Source of the DNA: Lachnospira sp.
Lineage (GTDB): Bacteria > Bacillota > Clostridia > Lachnospirales > Lachnospiraceae
DNA: 64,000 bases
Direction of reading: 5' to 3'
Assembly (NCBI GenBank): GCA_015057605.1
Contig: SVDX01000001.1
Coordinates: 106,362 to 170,361 of the forward strand
Made by a program: the position numbers and the translations under genes. The notes below the pieces were generated by a model, which was not told the DNA's origin, did no database searches, and saw nothing but the letters and a program-made list of their open reading frames with translations. Each line of letters opens with the position of its first letter. Within the stretch, counting starts at the first letter, position 1. Positions 9,525 to 18,636 of the stretch are shown here, in pieces.

Positions 9525-10223
9525 ATGTTAGATATACTTAGAGAAGAGAAAAAATATGTACTTCCTTTATTTAGACTTATGTACATAAAGGGACAGTTAG
9601 AGGCCACTCTGCACGGGGATGCCTTTAATGGAACAAAGCCTTATATGGTTAGATCCTTATACTTTGATTCGGTATATGATGTGGATTATAACGAGAAGGA
9701 TATGGGCTTAAATGATAGAAAGAAAATACGATTGCGAATATATGATACAGATGCAACAAAGGCAAAGCTTGAATATAAGGCAAAGAGTGGTTCGATGCAG
9801 CATAAGCAGTCAATAACTATTGCGCGTGAGGATGCAATAGAAATGACAAAGGGAAAATATGATGTGCTGTTAAAATATGATGAAGAGCTGGCTGGTTTTT
9901 TGTATCGAAAAATGACAATGGAAGCGTATATACCAAGATGTGTTGTGCAGTATGACAGAATTGCATTTGCTACAGGTGAAAACAATACAAGAATTACCTT
10001 AGATATGAACATTTCATCTAATGAAGGCAATTTTGATATATTTGATAAGAATTTACAACTGTATCCTGTTATGAACATGGATAAAGCAATACTTGAGGTA
10101 AAATATAACAGATTTTTACTTGGTTATGTAAAGAGAGTGCTACAGTCAGTAGATATGGTAGAAATGTCTGCGAGCAAGTATTGTATGGCGCGAAAGTACG
10201 GGCTTGGAGGTGAATGCTTATGA
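9525..10223 (+). CDS. VTC domain protein (polyphosphate-polymerase fold)
   Basis: A 232-residue protein of the VTC/CYTH-like tunnel fold, judged from the opening EKKYVLP, RSLYFDS, the K/R-rich RKKIRLRIYD strand, LEYKAKSG and the late AILEVKYNRF. Yeast Vtc4 uses this fold to make polyphosphate; bacterial stand-alone versions are usually beside DUF4956 and CotH genes, as here, and their true reaction is less certain. I chose the ATG at 9525 over one 45 nt upstream because CCGGAGGA lies 7 nt before it. It overlaps the following gene through ATGA. Confidence 0.85.
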   Translation: MLDILREEKKYVLPLFRLMYIKGQLEATLHGDAFNGTKPYMVRSLYFDSVYDVDYNEKDMGLNDRKKIRLRIYDTDATKAKLEYKAKSGSMQHKQSITIAREDAIEMTKGKYDVLLKYDEELAGFLYRKMTMEAYIPRCVVQYDRIAFATGENNTRITLDMNISSNEGNFDIFDKNLQLYPVMNMDKAILEVKYNRFLLGYVKRVLQSVDMVEMSASKYCMARKYGLGGECL

Positions 10224-10849
10224 AAGATTTATCGAATTTGCTGCTGACATTATTATCTTCTGGTTTATGGGGGATGATAATAGCTGGCTTATACAAATAT
10301 AGTCATTCAAGAGCAATTTTTCCAAAGAGAATGCAGACATCATTGATTATATATTCTGTGATTTCGGCATTAATGCTGTATCTTGACTTTAGTGTTGGCG
10401 GAATAGCGCTTATTGGTGCGGTTACACTTATGAGATTTAGAAATCCCATAAAGGACCATAGAGATGTATTGTACGTATTTTTGGCAGTAGCGAGTGGCTT
10501 TGCATGTGCAACTCATCAATTCTTACTATTAGCTGTGTGCGTTGTAGTCGTGATGGTTTGTATGATGGTTACGGGTGCATTTCGTAATGAAAATCGTATT
10601 TTACTTGTAGTAAGAGCTGAGGCTACGCAAGAGGAAGAATTAATAGAGCATATAATGCAGACAAGCAATGACTTTTTAAAAATGCTTTATAATAATTCGA
10701 CTGATGACTATACAGAATTTATATATGAGGTAAAAAATAAGTGCGGAGATAAGATTGCATGGTGCGAAAAATTCAAACGCCGCTTATATGACACTAAGAA
10801 TATAAAGGAGATTAATATTCTACATCAGATGGATGATATAGGAATATAA
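10220..10849 (+). CDS. DUF4956 membrane protein, first copy
   Basis: A 209-residue protein with about four membrane helices in residues 1-125, followed by a soluble C-terminal domain (about 130-209). The conserved AVTLMRFRNPIKDHRD segment marks the DUF4956 family. Start at 10220 is preferred: it gives an ATGA overlap with the VTC gene and a 9-nt gap from GGAGG, whereas the ATG at 10214 is only 3 nt from it. DUF4956 proteins are constant neighbours of VTC-domain proteins. A second copy lies after the synthase gene. Confidence 0.85.
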   Translation: MKDLSNLLLTLLSSGLWGMIIAGLYKYSHSRAIFPKRMQTSLIIYSVISALMLYLDFSVGGIALIGAVTLMRFRNPIKDHRDVLYVFLAVASGFACATHQFLLLAVCVVVVMVCMMVTGAFRNENRILLVVRAEATQEEELIEHIMQTSNDFLKMLYNNSTDDYTEFIYEVKNKCGDKIAWCEKFKRRLYDTKNIKEINILHQMDDIGI

Positions 10850-10866
10850 AATAAGGTGAGGAAAAT

Positions 10867-13122
10867 ATGAAAAAGAAAAATTGGAGAAAAAATATAGTAG
10901 TTACATTGGCCATTATAATGTTAATGGTGTATCTTATATGGCGTACATTTTTTACTTTGCCAATTGGCTATGGCGCAGTAACATTAGCGTGTGGTATATT
11001 AATGCTTTTATGCGAGGCTGCGACTGGCTTAGAAAATATATTACATCTATTTATGGCAACAAATGTATATGAACCTGAATTACCATATATACCAAAAGAC
11101 TGGTACCCAGATGTAGATGTATTTATTGCAACACATAATGAACCGGAAGAATTGTTGTATAAAACGGTAAATGGTTGTGTACATATGGACTATCCGGATA
11201 AGAGCAAGGTACATATTTGGATATGCGATGATGGCAATAGAGAAAGTATGGCACAGCTTGCTAAGAAAATGGGTGTAGGCTACTTTGGACTTGCCAATAA
11301 CAAGCTTGCAAAGGCCGGAAATTTAAATAATGCACTATCAAAAACAAGTGGAACGCTTATTGCAACCTTTGATGCAGATATGATTCCGACACATGATTTT
11401 TTGATGAAAACAGTACCATATTTCTTCCTTCCTAAGGTAAAAAAGCTTAAAAATGGCACCTGGGTTGCAAGAAAAGAGGATGAAATAGACAAGGATTATA
11501 AGATTGGATTTATACAGACACCACAAAACTTTTATAATCCAGATTTGTTCCAGTTTAATTTGTATTCAGAAAATAAGATTCCAAATGAGCAGGACTACTT
11601 CTTTAAAGAAGTAAATGTAAACAGAAATAAGACAAATACTCCTATATACGCGGGTTCTAATACACTTATATCAAGAGAAGCCTTAGAGCTTGTTGGAGGA
11701 ATTGCAACAGGTACAATTACAGAGGATTTTGAAACAGGTATAAAAATTCAAAACGAAGGCTACAAATGCTATGCAACCTCAACAGTACTTGCACATGGTT
11801 TAACACCAACAACCATTGATGCGCTTATAAAACAACGTGAACGTTGGGCAAGAGGCTGTATATATTCACTGCGTAGAACTAAGCTGTGGAATCAAAGAAA
11901 AATGTCATTTAAGGCAAAGCTTAGCTACTATTCGTGCGAATTGTATTGGTGGTCATTCTTTAGACGATTTGTGTTCGTGTTAGCGCCAATTATATTTGTA
12001 CTATTCAATGTACCGGTTATTATTAGTGGCGTATGGGGAATGTTTATCGTATGGCTGCCATCATACCTGATGATGATGATTGCAACCAAAACAGTATCAA
12101 GTAAAATAAGAAATCCAAAATGGAGTATTATTATTGATACGATTATGTACCCATATCTTGTAGTGCCTATATGTAAAGAGGCGCTGGGTATAAGAAAAAC
12201 ACAATTTGATGTTACAGAAAAGAAGAGAGCTACGATAGAAGAAAGAGATTTGTCATTGGCAATTCCGCACATTATCCTTTCGATATGTTCAATATTTGCC
12301 ATAATTGTAGCGGTATACCAAATAATACAATATGAAAGCGTTGGACCGATTATTATTTTATTCTGGTTATTAGTAAACTTCAATGCACTTATCATGAGCG
12401 TATTCTTTATGCTTGGAAGAACTAATAAGCGTATGACAGAGAGATATTTAGCAAGCCTGCCAATTATATTAGAGGTACAAGAAGACATAATGGCAAGAAC
12501 ATATGATATTTCAGAAACAGGCTTTTCAGTAAATATGGATAGACCAGTGCTTTTGCCAACAGACGAAGATATACCAACAATAATATATGGTGAGCGTTAC
12601 AAGGCAAATCTAAAGGCGAAAATAGTTCATACTAAGCAGATAGGTGATGTATGGCGATATAGCTTTGAAATCACAGAATTAGATGAGAAAAATAAAAAAG
12701 AATACTTCCAGTTAGTATATGACAGAGAGCCTTCGCTTCCTGAAATAATAGACTCAACAGATAGCATATTTGAAAACTACAAGGTAAATATTAATAAGCG
12801 CGGAATCAGTGAACGTACTGAAGCAAGCAAGAGAACAACACAGCGTATCGAGCTTGAGAGAATATTCTTAGCGGATAACGGTGGAAAATATTTAGTAGAC
12901 GATTATAATTTCAAATATGTGCTTATAAAGGATGCAGATAACAAAGAATATCCAAAGGAAATGCGCCTGTATCCAGATGCAGATAACAAAGAAATTGCAT
13001 TTGAATTAGAGCTTGAAAGAATGATATCAGAGGATAAATATTTATACTACATAAAGAATTACGATGATATTTCATACGATAAACAATTTAACGAAATACT
13101 CGATAAGTGGATAGAAAAATAG
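10867..13122 (+). CDS. BcsA/CcsA-like cellulose synthase glycosyltransferase with PilZ domain
   Basis: A 751-residue processive GT2 enzyme. Two N-terminal membrane helices precede the catalytic domain with D121-D122, DAD 169-171, the base motif TED 285-287 and QRERW (323-327). Further membrane helices (about 355-515) contain the FDVTEKK gating-loop motif. A PilZ domain follows, with RMTER (522-526) and DISETG (547-552), the two c-di-GMP binding motifs. The last 150 residues are unlike BcsA. It probably makes and exports a beta-1,4-glucan-like polymer when c-di-GMP is bound. The GGDEF proteins at 23.3 and 35.5 kb could supply the signal. Confidence 0.93.
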   Translation: MKKKNWRKNIVVTLAIIMLMVYLIWRTFFTLPIGYGAVTLACGILMLLCEAATGLENILHLFMATNVYEPELPYIPKDWYPDVDVFIATHNEPEELLYKTVNGCVHMDYPDKSKVHIWICDDGNRESMAQLAKKMGVGYFGLANNKLAKAGNLNNALSKTSGTLIATFDADMIPTHDFLMKTVPYFFLPKVKKLKNGTWVARKEDEIDKDYKIGFIQTPQNFYNPDLFQFNLYSENKIPNEQDYFFKEVNVNRNKTNTPIYAGSNTLISREALELVGGIATGTITEDFETGIKIQNEGYKCYATSTVLAHGLTPTTIDALIKQRERWARGCIYSLRRTKLWNQRKMSFKAKLSYYSCELYWWSFFRRFVFVLAPIIFVLFNVPVIISGVWGMFIVWLPSYLMMMIATKTVSSKIRNPKWSIIIDTIMYPYLVVPICKEALGIRKTQFDVTEKKRATIEERDLSLAIPHIILSICSIFAIIVAVYQIIQYESVGPIIILFWLLVNFNALIMSVFFMLGRTNKRMTERYLASLPIILEVQEDIMARTYDISETGFSVNMDRPVLLPTDEDIPTIIYGERYKANLKAKIVHTKQIGDVWRYSFEITELDEKNKKEYFQLVYDREPSLPEIIDSTDSIFENYKVNINKRGISERTEASKRTTQRIELERIFLADNGGKYLVDDYNFKYVLIKDADNKEYPKEMRLYPDADNKEIAFELELERMISEDKYLYYIKNYDDISYDKQFNEILDKWIEK

Positions 13123-13144
13123 AAACGAAAGGAACTATGCAAAA

Positions 13145-13819
13145 ATGAAACAGGATATATTAGAAATGTTGAGCAAAAGCTCGACAACGCTTAGTACACA
13201 GGAAATTATCACAAATTTTGTGGTTGCATTAGTGTTAGGAATGGTTATATACATTTCTTACAGAACCTCACACACAAGAGTAACTTATAGCAGGAGATTT
13301 AACGTATCCTTGCTTATGCTTACAATGGTAACAACATTAGTTATGAGTGTAATTGGTAACAATATAGCATTGTCACTTGGTATGGTTGGTGCGTTATCTA
13401 TCGTGCGTTTCCGTACAGCTGTAAAAGATCCAAGAGACACAGCTTATATCTTCTGGTGTATCGCTATCGGTATTTGCTGTGGCGTAACAGAATACATAAT
13501 CGCAAGCATCGGTACAGCATGCATATTTGTACTTTTGGTTCTATTTGGCTTAGCTCAGGACAACCTAAGATACTTACTTGTTATAAGAGGTGCCAGACAA
13601 AGTGAAGCAGCAATTATCGCAACTGTAAAAGAATATTATCGTAACAAGGCAGTTTTAAAGGTAAATAACTCAACATTAGATACAACAGAGTTTATATTTG
13701 AAGTGCCACAAAAAATCGTAAAGGCTAATAAAAACGAAGAAAATATAACAGAGGTTTTATATAAGCTTGAAAATATAACAGCTGTTAACTTGATAGCTCA
13801 AAGCGACGAGATGAGATAA
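13145..13819 (+). CDS. DUF4956 membrane protein, second copy
   Basis: A 224-residue paralogue of the protein at 10220, with about four membrane helices (residues 22-140), the conserved MVGALSIVRFRTAVKDPRD segment and a soluble C-terminal domain. The two copies flank the synthase gene, so they may form a hetero-oligomer with it. The ribosome site AAAGGA is at about 13128. It is 5 nt upstream of the final surface-protein gene of the locus. Confidence 0.85.
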   Translation: MKQDILEMLSKSSTTLSTQEIITNFVVALVLGMVIYISYRTSHTRVTYSRRFNVSLLMLTMVTTLVMSVIGNNIALSLGMVGALSIVRFRTAVKDPRDTAYIFWCIAIGICCGVTEYIIASIGTACIFVLLVLFGLAQDNLRYLLVIRGARQSEAAIIATVKEYYRNKAVLKVNNSTLDTTEFIFEVPQKIVKANKNEENITEVLYKLENITAVNLIAQSDEMR

Positions 13820-13824
13820 TATTT

Positions 13825-15723
13825 ATGGGGAAAAAGAAAAACGCAGTAATTATAATTCTGTTGGTTTTAATATGCATAGGGATTATTGTAACGGTGGTCT
13901 TTTTAAGCAAGAATGGTGATAATACTATCAAGGAAGGTGGTAGTAGCGAGCTAACCAAAGCCCCAACAGAGGCGACGACAAATCCTACAACAAAAGCAAC
14001 AGAAGAAGCTACGCAGGACAGTGCAACTGCACCGACTGAAGCACCAACAGAGGCACCAACGCAGGCACCGACACAAGCGCCAACAGAACAATATGATGTA
14101 ATAAAACACACTAATTCAGATACCTTTATAATGCCTGATAAATATAACACAGGCGCGAAGGGTACACTCACTGAGTCGGGACTTGCCAATATGATTGGAA
14201 CTATTCAATTTGCGGCAGGTAACAATGGAACTGCAAATGTATTGGATTTTTATTATAGAAATGGCGATGTAGAAGGAGAAGTTGTAATTGAAAATATTGA
14301 TTTCTCAGCATACAGCACCAACTTGTTTAACGATGCTAAAGTAGAAAGGAATATAAAGATTATATTTAACAATTGCAAATTTAAAAGCTTTGCAGGAAAC
14401 AGGACAGGTCTTGGAAGCATTTCATTTGTATTTAATAATTGCTCGTTCGTAAGTTTTTCAGGCAGTAATGCTACATTTAACAAGTGTTCATTTGCTGGCT
14501 CTTATAGTGACGGTATGAATCCATTTGTAAATGTTTTTGTCAATGATTGTTATATATATGACCGTTCAAGTGCTGACACAGCGGGAGCAGGTAAGCATAC
14601 GGACGGTACGCAGATATATGGTTACGCTGGCTATGATACTAAAAATATTTCCTATAAAAATTGTAGATTTGAAATGCCTGCAATTAATATGGGCGAGAAT
14701 ACCGCAGGTATAAATGCACCTTTAATGTTACAGACAGAGTATAGCAATGGTTACAATATTACATTTTCAGATTGTACAATTAATGGCGGTGGATATAGCA
14801 TTTACGCCCATGCCTGCAAGGAAACTTCAATAGATAATATTTTGTTTAAAAATATCGCTGTAGGTGGGACTATGCGATTTGGCGTTATTTATCCAGATTT
14901 GGATGATAATGTTGTATTAGATAATATTTATGGTACGAAGGATTTATATGTGGGTTCTGTGTGGAAAGATTCAAACGGAACACATATTAGTGTGAGCAAT
15001 GATACTCTTATGGATAAAATGCTTGCAATATATACTGACAAAGGTATTTTTACTAAGAAAATACCGGCTTGTCCTTTGGTGGATAGTGCAACTTCTTTTT
15101 GGGAGTATCCATTTGATGTGGATGTGGTAATCCCACATGATTGTAAATATGTAGTTTGTTATGATGTTACGGCAGGAAACAACATTAAACAGCTTCGTTT
15201 CGTAAACTGGACTAATGGCGAAGTTACCATATCTAAAACAAATAAGGAAAAATTGGCTTCATACAGTATATATGATGCGAATGCAGCATTAATAGAAGGC
15301 AACTGTGGTAAAAATGCCAAATTTTCTTTAAGTCCAGATGGTGTTTTAACTATCTTTGGTAGTGGAGATTGTGAGAATTATCATTCTGGCAAGCTACCAC
15401 CTTGGCAAGACTATAAAGCATACATAAATAAGATAGTAGTAAAAGAAGGCGTTACGCGCATAGGAAATCAGTCTTTTAAAGGCTGCAAAAACTTAAGCGA
15501 GGTTGTATTGCCAAATGGCTTTTTAACGATAGGCGCAAGAGCGTTTGAAGGCTGTTCATTTATTACGTCAATAACCATACCGGCATCTGTTACTGAGATT
15601 GCTAATCATGCGTTTAACAATGTATTTTTACAAAAGACGATTTACTTAGGAACGCCTGAGCAGTGGAATCAAATTGTCATCGGTGAAAGCAATGACAGGC
15701 TTGTAGAAGCTTATGAGAATTAA
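13825..15723 (+). CDS. membrane-anchored beta-helix protein with LRR_5 (BspA-like) repeats
   Basis: A 632-residue protein with a basic start and one membrane helix (about 7-27), a Thr/Pro/Ala linker of APTEAPTQ units (about 44-88), then a repetitive Asn/Phe/Cys-rich region (about 150-345) of the kind that forms right-handed beta-helices (pectate-lyase-like), and a C-terminal block (about 525-615) with BspA-type leucine-rich repeats. It is probably an extracellular protein that binds or processes polysaccharide. The linker resembles that of the GH5 protein at the other end of the locus. No catalytic residues could be assigned. Confidence 0.75.
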   Translation: MGKKKNAVIIILLVLICIGIIVTVVFLSKNGDNTIKEGGSSELTKAPTEATTNPTTKATEEATQDSATAPTEAPTEAPTQAPTQAPTEQYDVIKHTNSDTFIMPDKYNTGAKGTLTESGLANMIGTIQFAAGNNGTANVLDFYYRNGDVEGEVVIENIDFSAYSTNLFNDAKVERNIKIIFNNCKFKSFAGNRTGLGSISFVFNNCSFVSFSGSNATFNKCSFAGSYSDGMNPFVNVFVNDCYIYDRSSADTAGAGKHTDGTQIYGYAGYDTKNISYKNCRFEMPAINMGENTAGINAPLMLQTEYSNGYNITFSDCTINGGGYSIYAHACKETSIDNILFKNIAVGGTMRFGVIYPDLDDNVVLDNIYGTKDLYVGSVWKDSNGTHISVSNDTLMDKMLAIYTDKGIFTKKIPACPLVDSATSFWEYPFDVDVVIPHDCKYVVCYDVTAGNNIKQLRFVNWTNGEVTISKTNKEKLASYSIYDANAALIEGNCGKNAKFSLSPDGVLTIFGSGDCENYHSGKLPPWQDYKAYINKIVVKEGVTRIGNQSFKGCKNLSEVVLPNGFLTIGARAFEGCSFITSITIPASVTEIANHAFNNVFLQKTIYLGTPEQWNQIVIGESNDRLVEAYEN

Positions 15724-15738
15724 AGAAAAATAATTAGT

Positions 15739-15786
15739 TATCCTCCTATTATAAACCCGAAAGGGATTATGGTAGGAGGATTTTTT
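15739..15786 (+). terminator. terminator of the exopolysaccharide locus, with embedded ribosome site
   Basis: ATCCTCCTA pairs with TAGGAGGAT, with an inner CCC-GAAA-GGG hairpin, then T6. The 3' arm is a perfect Shine-Dalgarno followed by ATG at 15787, which opens only a 9-codon frame. The same 18-nt arm (GTAGGAGGATTTTTTATG) recurs at 29146. Confidence 0.8.
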
Positions 15787-15982
15787 ATGGAAAGAAATAT
15801 TTATACGATATTATAGATATAAAAAAAGAAACGAGCAACCTTTTCCAGTCGTGAGACCTTACTCAGCAAAAAACCCATTCCTTAATATTATAGTAGTACA
15901 TATAAAAGGGAAAGTCAAGATATTTTATAAGCATGCAAACAACTATAAGAAAATATATAGAAAAACAAGTAGAAATAGTGCA

Positions 15983-16007
15983 GCACCACCCATCTAACGG
16001 GTGGTGC
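15983..16007 (+). terminator. strong GC-rich hairpin ahead of the helicase remnant
   Basis: GCACCACCC pairs perfectly with GGGTGGTGC around a 7-nt loop, followed by TTATTATATT. It may be a terminator or the structured core of a small element. The rest of 15787-16020 is AT-rich and holds no gene that I can see. Confidence 0.55.
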
Positions 16008-16020
16008 TTATTATATTATC

Positions 16021-17697
16021 ACGACTGAGCTTTTAGCATACGTGCATGACCGTGTGAAATATATTATGGAGCAAGCTGAATATTTCGGATACTCTGGGGA
16101 TCGTGTTAAGGGTTTGATTTTTTGTAGTAGAATAGATGAAGCTAGAGAGCTTTCAAGAAAGTTTAATGAAAAAGGTTTGAAAACGATTGCGTTAAGTGGT
16201 TCTGATTCTGAAGAAGTAAGAGCAGAAGCAATTGAACGTTTAACTATGGATATTCAATCAAAAGAGGATGATTACTTAGATTATATTATAACGGTTGATA
16301 TCTTCTCAGAAGGTACGGATATTGTAGAAGTAAATCAGGTTATTATGCTTCGTCCAACTCAGTCGCCAATTGTTTTTATTCAGCAGTTAGGTAGAGGCCT
16401 TAGAAAAGCATCTCAGAAAGAATATGTTGTAATACTTGATTTCATTGGAAATTATAAAAATAACTTTATGATACCTATTGCTCTTTCTGGAGATCGTAGT
16501 TACAACAAAGATAATATTCGTAGATATCTTATGGAAGGTGGACGAGTAATCCCGGGTGCGAGTACGATTCATTTCGACGAGATAAGTAGAAAACGTATTT
16601 TTACAGCAATAGATAATGCTAATTTTAGTGATATTAAGCTTATTAAAGAAAATTATACAAACCTAAAAAATAAGCTAGGTAGAATACCTAAATTAAAAGA
16701 TTTTGATGATTATGGCGAGATGGATGTTCTTCGTATTTTTGATAATAATAGTTTAGGTTCGTATTACAAATTCCTTGTAAAATATGAAAAGGAATACAAG
16801 ATAAGATTGTCAGCTGAAGAAGAGAATGTAATTGAATTTGTATCTAAGAAGCTTGCAAGTGGTAAGAGAGTGCAAGAATTAAGATTTTTAAATAGAGTGC
16901 TTTCATACGGACATAGATTAATGTTATTTGCAGGATTAAAAGAAGAACTTAAAGATTACTATGGTATTCAGATGAGCGAGGAACAAAAAGATAATATTAT
17001 AAATATTTTAACAAATGAGTTTCCAGCGGGAGCTAGTAAAAATACATATACAGAGTGTGTTTTTATTGAAAAGGATGAAGGCGCAAGTGCAGATTATCAT
17101 ATTTCGAGATCTTTTGAAAAAATGCTAGCAAACAAAGATTTTTATGATATTTTAAGGGAACTCATAGAGTTTGGTATTAGTCGATATGAGAGAGATTTCT
17201 CAAATACATATAAGGGAACGGATTTAGTCCTTTATCAAAAATATACATACGAAGATGTTTGTAGACTGCTTAACTGGGAAACAAACGAAGTTCCTTTAAA
17301 TATTGGTGGTTATAAGTATGATAAGAAAACAAAGACATTTCCGGTATTTATTAACTACGATAAGTCTGAGGATATTAGTGATACTACTAAATATGAAGAT
17401 CATTTTACAAGCAGTAACAGTTTGATTGCAATTTCGAAATCAGGAAGAAGTATTGCGTCTGAAGATGTGCAGAACTTTTTACATGCTACTGAAAGAGGAA
17501 TACAAGTGCATTTATTTGTTCGTAAGAACAAAGATGATAAAATTTCAAAAGAATTTTATTATTTAGGACATATGAAAGCAACTGGTAAAGCAAAAGAATT
17601 TGTAATGCAAAATACAGATAAGACGGCCGTTGAAATTGAATGGTTGTTAGATGTTCCAGTAAGAGAAGATTTATATGAATATATAGTAAACGGATAG
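16021..17697 (+). pseudogene. DEAD/DEAH helicase with DUF3427, N-terminal half missing
   Basis: The reading frame is open from 15979 and the first usable start is a GTG at 16042, giving 551 residues. It begins inside the helicase C-terminal domain: GLIFCSRIDEAREL, then motif V (IFSEGTDI) and motif VI (QQLGRGLRKA), followed by a DUF3427-type C-terminal region. Full-length relatives have about 400 more residues carrying a PLD nuclease and the Walker A/DEAD motifs, all absent. No ribosome site precedes the GTG. I read it as a 5'-truncated remnant; a translated fragment with another role cannot be excluded. Confidence 0.75.
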
Positions 17698-17704
17698 GAG
17701 ACAA

Positions 17705-17759
17705 AAGCCTCTGCCCGTATAAGCGGGCGGGCATTTTGCTCTGCAAAACAAGGAGGCTT
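17705..17759 (+). promoter_or_regulatory. leader hairpin that can hide the NUDIX ribosome site
   Basis: AAGCCTC (17705-17711) is complementary to GAGGCTT (17753-17759), which contains the Shine-Dalgarno of the NUDIX gene. Between them is an inner terminator-like hairpin (TGCCCG with CGGGCA, then TTTT). The layout suits termination plus translation control. Confidence 0.45.
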
Positions 17760-17761
17760 AA

Positions 17762-18166
17762 ATGAAAACAATACGAGTAGTGGCAGCAATTATTAAAGCA
17801 ACTAATGAAGCAGGTAAACCTATTATCTTTGCTACACAAAGAGGTTATGGCGATCTTAAAGGTGGCTGGGAATTTCCGGGTGGTAAAATTGAAGAAGGAG
17901 AAACACCACAGGAAGCCCTTGTACGAGAGATAAAGGAAGAATTGGAAACTGAAATTGCAGTTGGAGAATTAATTGATACGATTGAATACGACTATCCGAC
18001 ATTCCACCTTTCTATGGATTGCTTTTTGGCAGAGATTGTTTCGGGCGATTTAGTTCTTAAAGAGCATGAAGCGGCTAAGTGGCTTACAAAGGATGAACTG
18101 GATTCAGTGGAGTGGTTACCAGCGGATGTGACGTTGATTAATAAGATAAAGATTATATTAAACTAA
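17762..18166 (+). CDS. NUDIX hydrolase, MutT/NudG-like
   Basis: A 134-residue nucleotide pyrophosphohydrolase. The Nudix box runs from GGKIEEGETP to REIKEELETE (about residues 40-62), with the expected metal-binding glutamates. GGWEFPGGK just before it is typical of the MutT/CTP-pyrophosphohydrolase group that removes oxidised or non-standard NTPs. AAGGAGG lies before the ATG. It sits between the helicase remnant and the HigBA pair; DUF3427 helicases are often followed by a NUDIX gene, so the two were probably one module. Confidence 0.88.
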   Translation: MKTIRVVAAIIKATNEAGKPIIFATQRGYGDLKGGWEFPGGKIEEGETPQEALVREIKEELETEIAVGELIDTIEYDYPTFHLSMDCFLAEIVSGDLVLKEHEAAKWLTKDELDSVEWLPADVTLINKIKIILN

Positions 18167-18169
18167 AAA

Positions 18170-18195
18170 TCATTACCTTTAAGGTAATGGTTTTT
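18170..18195 (+). terminator. terminator after the NUDIX gene
   Basis: CATTACC pairs with GGTAATG around TTTAA, followed by G and T5. The palindrome TTACC-N5-GGTAA is nearly the same as the operator 60 nt downstream, so this site may also bind the same regulator. Confidence 0.7.
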
Positions 18196-18205
18196 CTTTT
18201 TACTA

Positions 18206-18234
18206 TTTACTTCTCTATATAAAAATGTTATAAT
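18206..18234 (+). promoter_or_regulatory. promoter of the higB-higA-like pair
   Basis: TTTACT, 17-nt spacer, then TGTTATAAT (extended -10). Initiation would be near 18241, inside the palindromic operator. Confidence 0.65.
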
Positions 18235-18237
18235 TTA

Positions 18238-18254
18238 ATTACCTAAAAGGTAAT
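18238..18254 (+). promoter_or_regulatory. palindromic operator, probable antitoxin binding site
   Basis: ATTACCT-AAA-AGGTAAT is a perfect inverted repeat covering the expected transcription start. HigA-type antitoxins usually autoregulate through such a site, which is the basis for the assignment. Confidence 0.6.
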
Positions 18255-18288
18255 GAAATACAAAGGAGTTGAATATAATAAGTTGAGT

Positions 18289-18636
18289 ATGGAGATTTTG
18301 TATAAGAATGAAACTGTTAAAAAGCAATTTTGTTCTGACTACAAGAAAACATGGAGATATCCGGAGCAGGTCAAGAAAAAACTTGAATCAGCAGAGAACT
18401 ATATTAAAAGTGCTGGTTCCCTTATAGATATAGTTAATTATCGACCTTTTCGATTTGAAAAGTTAAAAGGTGATCGAAAGCAAGAGTGGAGCATTAGACT
18501 TGGCAATACAGGATATCGTGTAACAATGATTCCGTGCGATGATGATGGTAATGAAATCATTGGTGGAGACATAATGGCGCAGTGTAAATCAATTAAAATA
18601 GTTAAAGTGACGGAGGTGTCAAACCATTATGAGTAA
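18289..18636 (+). CDS. HigB-like RelE-fold toxin
   Basis: A toxin of about 115 residues. The pattern WRYP, SLIDIVNYRPFRFEKLKGDRKQEWSI-type core and C-terminal TEVSNHYE match type II HigB mRNA interferases, which cut mRNA at the ribosome. The frame is open from an ATG at 18253, but that lies about 12 nt from the predicted transcript start. AAAGGAG at 18262 precedes a TTG at 18283 and an ATG at 18289; I use the ATG, where family similarity begins, though its spacing is long. It overlaps the antitoxin gene by 8 nt. Confidence 0.82.
   Translation: MEILYKNETVKKQFCSDYKKTWRYPEQVKKKLESAENYIKSAGSLIDIVNYRPFRFEKLKGDRKQEWSIRLGNTGYRVTMIPCDDDGNEIIGGDIMAQCKSIKIVKVTEVSNHYE

Noticed and set aside
11928..12488. 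186-codon minus-strand frame within the cellulose-synthase-like gene
   Set aside because: Antisense to the membrane region of a gene whose motifs are intact; Ile-rich mirror of coding sequence.
13960..14090. Short tandem repeats that might suggest a CRISPR array
   Set aside because: They encode the in-frame APTEAPTQ linker of a surface protein; units are about 12-24 bp with no spacers. No CRISPR array was seen anywhere in the window.
17698..17761. Possible riboswitch before the NUDIX gene
   Set aside because: Too short for a known aptamer; the pairing is better explained as a terminator plus ribosome-site hairpin.
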